Source: Lophius americanus
Taxonomy: Eukaryota > Chordata > Actinopteri > Lophiiformes > Lophiidae
Assembly (NCBI GenBank): GCA_037951165.1
Contig: JBBDHG010000015.1
Location: 12,520,001-12,584,000 of the forward strand
DNA length: 64,000 bases
Reading direction: 5' to 3'
In this document: positions 36,401 through 49,219 of the stretch, in pieces
Layout of the letters: every line of letters starts with the position of its first letter
Numbering within the stretch: the stretch's first letter is position 1
The notes under the pieces: model-generated
Told to the model about the DNA's origin: nothing
Database searches by the model: none
Seen by the model: only the letters and a program-made list of their open reading frames with translations
Position numbers and translations under genes: made by a program

Positions 36401-36627
36401 AGGCGGGTAAGATGCGGTCCGATGTGTCGTAAAAACCCTTGTAATAGTCAAGGACTGTGAGAGGATTGAGGTCCGGACCTGCAGTGCTCCTGAAAGGCAG
36501 ACGCCACTACTGCTCTCCAGTTAGGATCAAAATGTGTTAAAATGCACCTGCAGCAATAAAAAGGAAAAAAAAACACGCACACATCTCTTCGCTCTTTCCC
36601 TCCATCTGTCAGGCAACAACAGCAGCT

Positions 36628-36641
36628 GTTGCCATGGTAAC
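36628..36641. promoter_or_regulatory. RFX X-box-like palindrome in gene-poor DNA
   Basis: GTTGCCATGGTAAC differs from the palindromic RFX site GTTGCCATGGCAAC at one base. No gene start is seen near it; it could be a distal element or chance. Confidence 0.35.
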
Positions 36642-37572
36642 AAAGCAGATGTTGAGGGCTTTCTCCCACGTGATAGGATGTGAACTGATGACCTCTGCCT
36701 TTAAAAAAGAGAAATTGCAGTAATGGATATGGATTTGTGAGCGTATGAGCTATATCTGCATCGCCTCTAACACGGCTTGGCACACCATATGCCACTGCAT
36801 GTATATTTTATGATGTGGGCCTACTTACTTGCAAGGGGTTGAACAATTTACTTTGCTCACAGGCTCAGGGGGGCTTTGAAGTAGTACACATACATGCTGT
36901 GTGTAGAAATTATACAACCTAAACTACCTTAAACACAAGTCTGATGTCAGAGGCGATTTTGTAAGATATCCCTTTCAAAGCAACAGGTTCTTCAACCAAC
37001 GCAAACCCTAGTCCAGACGTAAAAGACATTTCGTTTATTTCTATTTGGAAAAGACAATAATTCAGGCCTATAAATTAGTAAAATGACCTTTTTTCTACAT
37101 GTGACTAACACACACAGCTAAACCAGCTGTATATCTAATTTGACAGAGTAGGATGCATATATGCACAAATGGCCTCAGGCAAACGAGTCACAGCCTTTCT
37201 GCAGTAAGGGTCGACTTGTGCGTGCTCTCCAAAGACTACAAGCAGTCCGTAGGCTTCGACGCATTACGTACATGACGACTGACTCTTTATGTTTAGTGTT
37301 TACACAGCTGTTCATACAATAAAACAACATTTTATCATGTCATATGCTATTTCAGGCCTAAAAGTTGTATTGTTAGGCAGATCCAGGGCTGGAGGGTCAA
37401 AGGCCCCAGCTGAATTATGATTGGCCCTTTTAGTTCTGTGTTATTGCGGCACCTCAAACATGTGTTGGCCATGAACTGCATGGTAGTTTGTCCGCATATT
37501 GTCCAGCTAATACAAGATGTGTTCATTGTTATGGAGGGTGACTCCCATAAAGTTGACAGGAGTCTAGTTATT

Positions 37573-37860
37573 GTTACCTCTGCCAAGAAGGTTTTGTTTT
37601 TACCTTGGTTTGTTTGTTAGCAAGATTACAGAAAAACCAATGAATGAATTTGCATGAAATGTTACCAAGTGTAAGGTTTTGGCAATCCTAGAGATTATAG
37701 AATATCGGTAAAGTGAAGTCACGAGCTGACAACTTGACATCATACTAACATTTTCTTAACCATTGAAAGATGGGGCACTATAGGATTAATGGACAGATCT
37801 GCATGAAATTTTACCGTAACTATATTCCCCTTAGGTATTGTCCGGCGTGGCGGAGGTTTG
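37573..37860. mobile_element. Non-autonomous DNA transposon-like repeat
   Basis: Starts CCTCTGCCAAGAAGG and ends TGGCGGAGGTTTGCCCTCTG, an inverted pair typical of a repeat common in teleosts. The interior has TTTGTTAGCAAGATTACAG and GATTAATGGACAGATCTGCA. No coding capacity. Confidence 0.65.
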
Positions 37861-37869
37861 CCCTCTGTG

Positions 37870-40630
37870 CTTTTTAGTTTTCCATTTTATCATTTTAATA
37901 ATTTTTCTTTTCATTTTCTTAGTGTCTGGTCAAAACTTGTTTTTCATGTGTTGCATTGTCTCAGATGTTGTGAAAATCTTAATCTTAGAGTGTGCAAACT
38001 TAACTGAGGATTCCTAATTTAGTAAAATACTCTGATTAGGACCGTTCTGTTCTTAATCTCACCGAATGACCAAAATTAATTTAGTTTCTTATCCCACATG
38101 AGAGAGACAGCTGAGGTTACACATTTATTCGACAAAGTAAGAGAAGAAAGATTCAGATGGTTCGGACACCAGAGAAGGAGGGAGTGGATATATTTGGAGA
38201 AGGATTCTGGATACTGAGTTACCAAGGAGGAGAAAAAGGGCAATACCGTAGAGGATGTTTCTGGATGTGGTGAGAGAGGACATGCAGTTGGCAGAGGAAG
38301 ATGCTTAGGACAGGATAAGATGGAAACCAACGATCCAATGTGGCGACCACTTGAGGAAACAGCTGAAATGGGTTTTCAGCATGAAACTTTCTTGACATCA
38401 TTGCCTTGACACAAACTTAGGATCAATGGGGAAGATTATTCTAAAAGTTGAAATGCACTTACCTTTTATTTTTCATCCTACAATAGAAACATCCATGAAG
38501 ACATCAACATTCATAGTGATTAAATGATCCAGTAAGGAATGGAAAATTAAATAAATAAATAAATACCAATCCCTTTGTAAGGACATTTTCACAGTTTGTC
38601 TCACAGAATAGCTTCAATCCCGCTAAGAATAGTTTCATTGTGGTCATGAACTGTGTGTGGTTTAGGATTAATAAAAACCTACGTGGTATTTTGTTTCCTT
38701 TCTGAGAAGGGTGAGGTGAGATGACTGCAGAATCTAGGGTCTTCATTTAACGTTATTCTGGTTTTCCTGACCAGATCATGTTTATTCATTACAGCTTGTA
38801 TTACAGCCGGATAATCTTTCATCTTGGCAACAATTTAAGGAAAGCACGTTTATTGACAGTGTTGACCTCGCAGATCTGACCTGAAGATAAGATGAAATTA
38901 CAGAAGAGACGTTATTCAGAAAATATTTCTTCATCTGCAATCCTCGGGGATTTTATTCACGGCCTTGAACTCAAGTTGTTTCCAAAAATGTTTCATGAAG
39001 AAGATTCTTCATCTTCTGATCATTTGAGGAAAAGGAATTAACTCAAGGAATGCCAGGTCTCTTATATAAATATATATAATAGAGTAGAATCAAATAGAAT
39101 AGAATAGAAAGAACTTTATTAATCCCCACGGTGAAATGTGGCGTCACAGAAGTTCCAACGTTGGAAAGTGACAACAGAAAAAAACACACACAAAAAAAGG
39201 TAGACATATAAACATGTGGGGCTTTATGGGTTTATTACAGAACGATTTGTTATAAAAGAGAATACCAGGGCACGCTCAGGTGTGGGTCCCATCCCAGAAT
39301 ACTCAGATCCAGCAGGACCTTGACCTTTATGCTTACAAGGTTATGACATTCCACTATCTACACTGAAAGACCTCAGAAACTAGTGGCACAAAGGGAATAT
39401 TTTTATTTCCCTATCTGTCAGTGTTGTACATGTAATGCATTTCAAAAAAAGTTAATTCTAGTTATACCTCATGAATATCTCGTTCTTCCAGTCTGGATTA
39501 ATACGATTATTTTTAAACATCCAGCTTGAAACATGAATATATGAGTTTACTGCAGTAGAATATAGGAGAATGAAATTTTGTCTCAGCTTTGTTTTTATTA
39601 AAATATTCTGAAGGTGAGAGTTTTTTCCTTCATTTTAGGAAATAAAGACACGGCGCTCTCTGAATACAACAGCATTCAGAGAAGGAACGCAAGGTCAAAA
39701 GACTCCACAGCTTGGCAATTGGCCACGCCAACTTTAGTGACCCTGAATAATCAGGTCCCCTCCTTAGGGTCTGGAAGCTGTTTTACTTTAAGGGTCAAGC
39801 CCTCCATCATTGGGTCGAGCCCCGCCTGTTAGGGTCTGGGTACAACCCTAACCAAGACCAAAACGAAATAAAAAAAAAACAAAATAAAACAGAAACAAAG
39901 AAAAGTACAAATTTCTTAAAGTTTCAATAAATGTTTCAATGAAGTTTAGAACCTGATCCTTCTGGATCGACTGTGCTGACCCGTTCTGGTGCTTCCCATC
40001 AGCTCCCCATTAAAGATGTGTGCGCTCATGCTGCATAAACACACTTGATCCAAGCAGAAGGTCCCTCCATGATTTACTTCATTATAGATATTCTATTAAT
40101 CTTTAATCAGCTCTTCACCTCCATCCAGAGCTGATGCCGCTCTCTTCTGCCGCCACATTAAACTTTCAAAAGGGTAATGGAGATAAACCTGCTCCTTACG
40201 AATAATCCAAGAAGGAAGATGAAACAAGGTGTTGCAAGGTGCCAGACAGTCTCAGAATTAACGTTTGCACACCTGCTTGCAGAGAGGTCTGAAATAGAAT
40301 ATTCTTTGGACATCTGAGGGAATAGGTGATCTTTGTTTGAACGCATGTCCTTCCTTTTGCTTTGGGTCTAATCTATGAACATAATTCTGGTCATAAAAGA
40401 ACAACTCACTGAGGGGATGGTTCTTTTCTTTTTTTAATCAAAAAGTTGATAAACAAGTCAATCAAATGAAGTAAAATAAAAACTTGTTCTTAGACCTTGT
40501 TTTTCTAGTCTTTCCATCAAATCGAAGTACTTTGAATACCATAATATTTTGTTTGTCCCTCTATTACTGCCAAAATATCTCTGTGATGAACTGTGTGTGT
40601 CAGACAACAAAGGTTAGTTTTCAAGTCTTC
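37870..40630. other. Intergenic, no gene recognised
   Basis: Includes a retroelement tail at 39083-39140 and a segment at 39770-39850 where TTAGGGTCTGG occurs twice. No convincing coding sequence. Confidence 0.35.
39083..39140. mobile_element. Retroelement tail with AATAG repeats
   Basis: AATAGAATAGAATAGAA is followed by ACTTTATTAATCCCCACGG, the usual junction of a fish retroelement 3' end with a short tandem repeat. Compare 17.9-18.2 kb. Confidence 0.5.
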
Positions 40631-40638
40631 ACTCCCAA

Positions 40639-41170
40639 CGTCGATCAGTAAGCTATGGGTGCCCATGACCCTGTCACCAGTTTACCAGTTGTCCTTCGCA
40701 TTTGTTCCTTGTCAGTCACTCGGATTCTTACGTTTGTCCATTTTTTCTGCTTCCAACAAATCAACTTCAACAACAAAGGCTACGTTCACACTGCCAGCCT
40801 TAATGTTCAATTCAAATGTTTCATTTGATCAGATTTTTTTGTATAGCTGGTCCTATTACTTTTAAAATGTATATATCAGACCTCAGTCTTGACATTTCAC
40901 GACCCTTAACTGGTCCGCAGGTAAAAAAGAACAATAACAAAGACCCACACGCTTCATGTTGTCCATAAGAAAGCAAAATGGAAGCCACTAAGGTCAGTAT
41001 GAACGCTTTCCTTTATAGTGAGCTCCGTTTGCAAAAGAATTTGCAAAAATTCCGACCTGTGTCTTAATTAGGTCCACACATGTGGCCCAAATCAGAACTG
41101 GGCCACATTTTTTCCTGCAGTGTGACCGTAGCCTAAGTGGTTACTTTATGCCTAATTTATCCTGCCAACT
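40639..41170 (-). mobile_element. Tc1-like relic split by a foldback-type element
   Basis: 40639-40776 shows GGGTGCCCATGACCCTGTCA, CAGTTGTCCTTCGC, ATTCTTACGTTTGTCC and CTTCCAACAAATCAACTTC; 41135-41170 continues with TGCCTAATTTATCCTGCC. Together they read as the Tc1-like 5' region on the minus strand, with an internal gap and the element at 40777-41134 inserted. Confidence 0.65.
40777..41134. mobile_element. Non-autonomous transposon with GGCTACGTTCACACTGC inverted repeats
   Basis: The left end AGGCTACGTTCACACTGCC mirrors the right end GCAGTGTGACCGTAGCCT with one mismatch in the first 17 bases. It is 358 bp with no ORF. Internal pieces such as ATCAGATTTTTTTG and CAAATCAGAACTGGGCCACA recall a widespread fish element; superfamily not certain. 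Confidence 0.65.
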
Positions 41171-42246
41171 GTAAACATACAACATTATTATTATTGTATG
41201 CTATATACACTTTTGGTAGATGCCACCATGCCTAGTGCCACCTGATGACCACCTTGCATACTCAGTGACAGGGAAAACATGGTTGTGGACTTGCACAACC
41301 ATGTAATTCAAGCTCAAGTCTGTTATACAAATCTTTTTTCCCGAGTCTTATATAATGTAGCTCAAATAAGGGGAACAAGTAGTTCAAAGATGTGCAGGAT
41401 TACCCCCCCCCCTCTCTTTTTCTCTTTCTCCTTCTATCTCTATATGCGTATTTTCAACGCAGCTTGATACAAATATGCCAAAATGATCATTGCCCGCAGG
41501 TGTCCATCCATGCATGCGTACATTTGTGCATTGTACACATCCGTAGGCATTAAATAATAAGCAAAACACGGAGTACATAGTATACAGATGGGACTCTGCG
41601 TTCACCACCACTCATCCTCTGTGAACTTTTGACCTGTGCCGCGGAGCATTGAAACATATCCCATCTGTCATTGGGTGATCTAGCTTTGATTAAATAGGTT
41701 GATATGATGGCTCACACTGACGCTATGACCGTCAGAATGAGGACAGAGTCCACGACTGATGGTCAAAAGGGCAATGCCAACAGAGAGCGTGAGGTGATGG
41801 AAATTGTCAAACCATGAAATAGGTGAGAAGGAGAGGAAAGAGAGAGGGTGGAAGACGGGAGGAGAAAGAAGAGAGGAACTGACAGGACTGGTCATAGTTG
41901 CAAGTTTGTTTGGCTTGATGCAGTGCGACAGTAAAAGACTCTGTGGATTAAAACACACAGAGGCTTTCCGTAACCCACAGCGGAGCCCTTTTTCATCACT
42001 CTTTATCACAGATGGATCCCTCGAAGGGCCTTCCAGGCCTCTGAAGTACATGAAAGTCATGGGCATGACCACACAGGAACACAAAATAACAATAAACATC
42101 TTTTATTGTCAGGTTCTTGCACTCAAACACCCTCATTGATAGAATTCCTCTCACCTAGTGTGCAAAAAATTTGAATAAATAAACATTTAAGATTTTTATA
42201 TGAGATCAGAAAAAGGATTTAGAGTCTACACAGATAAATATTAATG

Positions 42247-43065
42247 GATTAGCCATAATATTATAAACATCTGCCTAATACTTGGTAGGTCACCTTGTGG
42301 CCACCAAAACAGCTCTGACCCACAAAGAGATGGACTCCACAGGATCTGTGATAGTGTATTGTGGTTACTGGCACTAAGTCCAATAAGTTGTGAGGTACTC
42401 CAACCAAAACCAAATTATGGATCGGACTTATTCGAAGCACATCCCAAAGATTGGTTTGGATTGAGAGCCGGGGGCATCCCCTTGAAATTGTTGTTGTGTT
42501 CATTAATCTACTCCTGTTGAAAAAGTACACCGACATTTGAGAATACTGTTTCTCTTACTTGGTCTGCAGCAAGTTGTAGGTATTCTGACATCCAAATGAA
42601 TAACAGCCAGCAGAACATATCCAAAAACATCGCACATCCCACTGTCACCTCTCCCCCAGCTAAGCAACACAACAACACCTGGTGGTACACATGATGAAAT
42701 GATCCAGTTCTGATGTTGACATATCCCTTGTAGGCACTTCCAGCATGGGCGATGTAGCTACATATGCAACAAGCTAAATTACATTATGTGGTCTGATACA
42801 TTTCAAGTCCAAGTCCAACAGTAAGCATTAGATCCATTTATCAGCCATTTGTGCTGCAGCAGTCCTTTGGGAAGAGTCAACATGGGGTAACATTCGCTGA
42901 CTTTTCCCATCCTTGACCTTGAACCCTGTAGATTTTATTACATTTAACCATTTTCTTGATTACAACACATCAACTTTCGGCAAAAAAAGTTGGAATACTG
43001 CCTTATTTGTTCTACCCATTTAAAGGTGCCATCGAATAGAAATAATCAATGTTAATCACTAGCAG
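42247..43065 (-). mobile_element. Tc1-like transposon, near full length but decayed
   Basis: The + strand starts TTAGCCATAATATTATAAAC and ends with AAATAATCAATGTTAATCAC, the two ends of the family. Between them are AAAACAGCTCTGACCCACAA, a CATCCCAAAG stretch, CAGCAGAACAT, GATCCAGTTCTGATG and CAACACATCAACTTTC, in reverse order of a transposase gene. A minus frame at 42261-42536 keeps LSIQTNLWDVL, like the DDE-transposase LNPIEHLWDVL motif. Frameshifts and deletions make it dead. Confidence 0.8.
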
Positions 43066-43079
43066 CAAGTCAATAAACA

Positions 43080-44760
43080 CAACATTAAAGTCTAAAAAAA
43101 GTCTCTTTGATTGTACAAAAAGATAAACAAAACAGAAATTCAAGGTCATTGTCACTGGAAAAGTGAAAAATGAGGTTACACGATGAAAGTTTGGTTTGTG
43201 ATGGTAACAACAAACGTTTTTTGTTGTTGTTCTTTAAAACACAAAAAAGTTGAGAAAAGGTGATATTTTTTTCTTTTGCTTTAGTTTTTAAATTAAAATG
43301 TACAGACATCGTCGGTCTCCTAAATCCGACACCCAGTCTGTAATTATAGCATTGCCTTCACTTCCTACCATAGATGGATCACTGATGTGTCCGCTAGGCT
43401 TGTATGAAGAAAATTAAAATCCCTTACATGACCACATGGGGACACAAAATAACCACAAAGAGACAACGAGAGAAATGATCTCAAATGTCAACAAGACATT
43501 CAGGATGATGTCAAGGAGGCACAAAATGAAACAATTCAATGTTGTTTGCAGTTAATTTGTCAGATTCAGTCTGATTCTTGCTTCTCTGTTAGAAGGGTAT
43601 GAGGTGTTTTACATGCCTCTGGCTCTGGGAACCATTGCCTCGTAATCCTACTTTTACCCAACATTTTCACAAAAAAGGCTAAAGTCTCATCTTTGTTTTC
43701 CTCTTTCTCCCCATTCCCCTCCTGCTTGTTGCCATCCCCTCAACCTCCTCCTGCTGCTTTCTTTGTCCCGCTTTTTTTAAGCCTGCGGGCATCTGCTATT
43801 GTGAGCTGATCAGAAGACGCTCACATATGACCAGAGATGCTCATTGTTCCCTATTTGTGCATCCTGACCTCCAGCTGAACTCTCCTCACAGCTCTAAGGA
43901 GCCCACTGAGACAGAGAAGCAAAATGTCAGGGATGGGGTGAAATAGAGGCATGTCACACTTTTTTACATTCTTTGTGGGCCTTTGTACCTTCCTAACATC
44001 TTCCACTTATTTTGCGCATTGTTTTTCTCAAGGATAAAAGGAATATTGTAAATCTTTTGTGATGTAACTCATTTTTAAATGTCTATTTTCCCGTCAAACC
44101 TCACAAATCTCATGTTTGATGGTGTTTAAACCAGCTCATCCCAATCCTGGTGCAAGTAAAATATTTGTAGGATATTCCAGATGACAGGTTCCGTCTTTTG
44201 CACGTAGTAAAAAATACGATATTTTATTCATGCTGCAAGTTACAAAGCATGTCCCATTTATTGTAGAAGGTCCTCCTCAGATGTCACTGAATAAATAAAA
44301 CCTAAATGTCTATATTTTATTACAGCGAGTGAAAGTAAGACATCACATATGTGTTTAAATGCAGAAAAAGGGGAAGAGAATTTATTTAATCCCTGAAAAT
44401 GAATTAATATTTACTAATTTAGCCAAAAGACTAATGTAAAATCCTTAAAATATAAAAGAGGGCGGTTGAAATGTCCATTACCATTTTAAAAATGTTAATT
44501 AGATTAGAAAAAATAAATAAAACATCGCTGAAATGCATTTCCTGGCAATTAAGAAATAACAAAATTGCCCATGTAGTCACGACAAATGTATGTAATAAAA
44601 AAATAAGAAGACAATTTCTGCATCCATATTGTCAGATCCAGTTTTTAAGATCTGTTATGTGTACTTTAGCTGGAGTATATATTTCTCGCAGCTCGTTTAG
44701 CTTCTTCACTGTGCATCATACTAGATATGAATACTGTTGAGTTACACTCTGACAGCTGCT
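43080..44760. other. Intergenic, no gene recognised
   Basis: No family-like ORF or clear repeat was seen. Confidence 0.3.
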
Positions 44761-44778
44761 TACGCAACTCTCCAGCAG

Positions 44779-45005
44779 CCAATCGTCTCGTCCGCCTTCA
44801 TCCCCTCAGCCAATGGGACATCGAGCGACCCTCGGGGTTGTGTCTCATTAGCTAGATTCCAGGACCTGGCTTTGGCCCACTGGACGCATTCAGCCGGAAA
44901 GGATACAGTCCAGAGGGGGATTCATCATCTGCAGCATTGTCTCCTCCTCTTTTCTCTCTCTCTCTTCGCCTCCTCTTCAGGAAACGAGGTGGCAGAGGAG
45001 GTGAG
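44779..45005 (+). promoter_or_regulatory. Possible promoter and first exon
   Basis: Two CCAAT boxes (44779-44783 and 44810-44814) precede a GC-richer stretch, a pyrimidine tract and a purine block that runs into GAGGAGGTGAGAAAG, a good donor sequence. No linked coding exon was found to the right, so this is only a hint. Confidence 0.22.
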
Positions 45006-45060
45006 AAAGTAAAATTCACTGAGGCTCAAAATGGCCAGACTAAGGTAGAAAACCTCAATA

Positions 45061-45105
45061 TAATAATAATAATAATAATACATTTCATTTATAATGCACT
45101 TTACA
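45061..45105 (-). mobile_element. Short retroelement tail, minus strand
   Basis: ATAATAATAATAATAATAAT then TTTATAATGCACTTTACAAT is the reverse complement of the same tail as at 26.4 and 33.2 kb. Confidence 0.5.
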
Positions 45106-45109
45106 ATAT

Positions 45110-48100
45110 TTATGTCTATACATTGAAAACGTTTGAAAAAGTAGGGAAATTCCTAATTTCATCAGAAGTCATTTTGACAACTTCTTTACGTTTTGTGAAA
45201 TTCAGAAATTCAGAAAAGACAAGCCAATCAGGATTTTGAGGACTGAATTGAATGATTTCTGCTTCATAATGAATGGGTGCTTACTTCAGCAATAACACAT
45301 CTCCCTTTAGAACTATCCACTTTTAAATCGGATCACACCACACGCTTCAGATGCTTGTCTCACGGCAGGCTAAAAGTGTCTGTTCTCTCTGGCACTCGCC
45401 ACCCCAGCAGGATCGTTTTGTACTTTTGTGAGCCTTCTGTGAGCAGTGGCTATTTTTGGTACGGACTCTGGAGGGCCCGTGTGGGATCGTGGGTAGTTTC
45501 TGCCACTGGTCAAGGAGGGCTATCTAATTATGAAGGGATAACGTTACATAAATGTAAACCGCCTGGCAAGAAGTCTCGGTGAAAAGAGTAGATGGAACGT
45601 CCAGATCTGGAACTATTCATGGTCCAGCAGGTTCAATGTCAATCCTTGGCCTTGAGGTATGAGCATTGACCTTTACAGCCACAATCATGCCAATATCTAC
45701 CGGCAGAAGACAATAAAATAACACCTAACTAATATTGGGGAGAATTACCTGCACAGAGACGACAAAGACGTTACTTATATGCCAATCTTTAATACCTGGA
45801 GCCAATAATTATATTTAGGGTTCATTAATGAATGTTTAATTATCAGTTATAAGCTATTAAAAGAACAGATTAAGCATTGACAGGTTGTGGAAATGCTGCT
45901 GGACCACGTCTGAACATATTTTTCACATTAACTTAGAAAATGGCTTTATAATTCCATTTTAGTGTCATGTTGAAGGAGGTTTTCCCACAACCTGGCAACT
46001 AAAAAGAAAAAGGAGTCAACCTTAAAGACACTGAAATTAATTATGTATTAGAGGGTAAAATGTTCTGTTTTGTTTTGTTCTACAAAACAATAACTACAAA
46101 CTATTCTCCCATTTCATTCTTGCAGTTTCTTTTTTCATTGAAACATATATTTTTTTCCCATCACAGTCAATATGCGCAGTGATGATTATCATAAACGAAC
46201 ACTGGGCTTCTGTTGTAATTATGGTGAGTATTAAAGTCACTTGAATATTAATGGCGGTGTTAAAGCAGATTCGCCTCTATTTCCATCACGGGTCAAGTAG
46301 AGAAAAGAAAAAACATTGTTTGAAAGACCATTATTCAAATAAGAGTGCACAGACCTTAATAGAAATCAGCCAAACCATTAACTTGTGTTTTAACACAGCC
46401 CAGTAATTTGGTTCCAGCATTTGCAGACACAACTGACGGTGTTTCCTGTCTATTGAAGAGCATGTAAATGTGTGCATCCATATTTCCTAAAAAGCATCAT
46501 TCAGGACCCTAAAAGGCTCCCAATAAAGATAAATTAGGGTTATTGTGTTACCTTAATCTGAATGCCTGCTAAAACAGAACTGGCTACTCAAAAGTGGTTT
46601 CCTCACTCTCTGTGTGCATTTGTGTGGACGGTGCTAAGGAGCAAGGATTCACCTCTGAGCTCAGATGGCATGTGAGAGTGGTGATTTTTCTTGTCCTGAA
46701 TAAAAACAGTGTGAAGGCTGTTAGGATTAACACTCACTTCAAGACATGTTTTAATGATTCACATTTTTAAAGCCTGATGCCTATAAATCTGACCTTGATT
46801 TTAAATGAACTTTAAGGCCACCAGTTCATTTCACAGAACTTTGGAAATGTGGTATTGTAAACAAAAGATGGCAAACAGGAATCCTGAAAATATCAGCAAT
46901 GAGTCAAATATTTAGAAGACAACATGTAATTTTATGGAAATGAAGTCAAATGAAAGGATTGTTCATGACAGATCATTTAAAACAATAGTAAGACATTATA
47001 CAATCTATTTTATTACAAAATTAGATAAGAGCAATGATACAATCTTGTGCATTTGTTTTAGATGAATATGAAGCTACAGCCTTTGAGTTTAGCAGCCCCC
47101 CCAAAAAATTCTAAAACCACAATATGTTGTTTTTACTTTTGAGCATTTTATGCAGGATAACAAACATTTAAAATGATAGTGTTTCGTTGGGTTGGGGCTT
47201 GGATTTGTTTTCTTGCTAATCTAAGCTAACTGGTTGGATACTTCAGCATTTAGCATTAGCAGCCTTTAAGTCCCTGAATGATGTTTTCAAGGCTAATGTC
47301 TGATTGTTGGCTCAACAAGTTAACAATGTAATGAGGACAAAAGGTGAATTGTTTGCTAAATCTCATGCAGCGGTCCCTAGAACGTTTGTAAAGTCTTTTA
47401 TAAAAAAAGAAAGACGGTCCTGATCAAAGTGCCTCAACATCAGTCGAATAAAAAATAACCAATACAAACAGTTAACCGGAACATTGTAAGAAAGATAATA
47501 GGATAGTCAAGTACCCACAGAAAATCTAAATTTGGTTGAGACCAGACAAAGATTAACCTAATTAGCTTCATGAAAAGATTAGAAACTAGTATCTAGTTAA
47601 GAAGATATGTCTACCAGCATCTCCAAAGCTCAATCAAACATTTATCCATTCTTCAACCTGTACATTAAGTGAAGAACAAACATCAAATGGTAGCTTTACA
47701 GAGGGATTTAAACTAAATTAGGCTTAGCTAAACTAAGCCTGCTCTTGAGTTTAGTGTCACAGGCCTATGGTTAGACTTTCAGAGGGGTGGGTGGGTGGGT
47801 GTCTGTCTGTCTGTCTGTCTTTCCCCAAAGTTCTTGGACTAGCAGCGCTGCCGAGGCTAAAACTTAAAACACTCTTAAATCATCAACCACTAATAACAAT
47901 GTCTTTGACTTTTGCAGAAAAGCAGTTATTCACTCTGTAATCAAGCCAAGTTTATAATCAATAAATCAAGTGGTGATCAACATCAAACATCTCATTTATC
48001 AGATATGAGATATCTAATTTTAGATAAAAGGATTTAAACATTATGGCAGAGTTTTTCTTTTGCTGCCTTTAAATGTGTTGCTGAAACGTTTGAAAATGAC

Positions 48101-49215
48101 GTGGGCATCAACTGCAATTCAGCCATTTTGTCCAGATACTAAGAAACCAGTCCCACCCTGCAGAGATGATCAAAGTCGCAGGGATCCAACTTGACACAAC
48201 AGCCTCTCATCTGTCCTCTGGCGGCAGCTCACACTGAATAGACACGTTAAAGACATTGCTGACATGTTAGATTCAGACCAACACTCGCACTCCATAATTT
48301 TTAGCCTGTTGATTGTACGTGAGTGTTTTTTCCACAGTTGCATCTGGCTCCACAGATGATGCGAGTTGTTGTGCCAATCCACCCGCTTTTCCCGGCTGTC
48401 AAAAATTGCATTCCGAGAAAGGCGTACACTTCTCATCAACAGTCATAATTTACTTGTCAAGCAGGAGTCCTCTCAGCGTGCAGGAGGCCTCCTGCGGTTA
48501 TAATTGCAAGACGGATTGGTTCTCCTAAAATGCCTCTAGTCAAGATGGAGCCTGGGCCTGCTAGTCAGCCTTTGTGTACTCTTCCTTTTAAAAGTGGATA
48601 TTTACACAGAAAATTGTAAAACATGGTTAAAAAAAATTGACCAGCTTCACTATACTCTCACCATCAAGTGCTTGTCACCGGTGAACGTCAAGACTGATTA
48701 CTTGGAGGCTCAGAGGAATCTCTATAGCGACACAAGGTCCCCATCTTGTGGAAAAGGATTGAACGTCTCACAATTCATGGGCAGAAGATTCTTCAGAAAC
48801 ATCTGATTTGTTTAGAATTTTGGAATGGAAGAATTAATAGATATCTGTATGACTCAAACAGTAAAGAGGATTTACAATTCAGTGGTGGAAAGAATTTACT
48901 GCATTATGATTCTCTATACTTCTTCTCCACCAAATTTAGACGGGAAATGTATTTTACACTCCTATATCTATTTGACGGCTTATTACTACTTTTACAAAAT
49001 GTAAACTTTCAAACACTAGAATTTGATACTCAAATTAATTAATTAATTTGGATTGAGTAATGAGAACTAAATACAAACCTTGAAACATTGGGTGGCAGTA
49101 GCCATTGCTTTCATTCGTATAAATCAAACTCATAATTGTCGATTAATATAAAGTTGTTTGCAAATGATGTAACTGACTGATTTATAAACTGATTTATAAA
49201 CTCATAAATCCTTAA
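45110..49215. other. Intergenic, no gene recognised
   Basis: AT-rich. A GGGT/GTCT run lies at about 47785-47822. ORFs lack motifs. Confidence 0.35.
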
Positions 49216-49219
49216 AACT

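Noticed and set aside
41680..42139. Overlapping ORFs of 139 (-) and 111 (+) codons
   Set aside because: No recognised motif on either strand and no splice-linked continuation.
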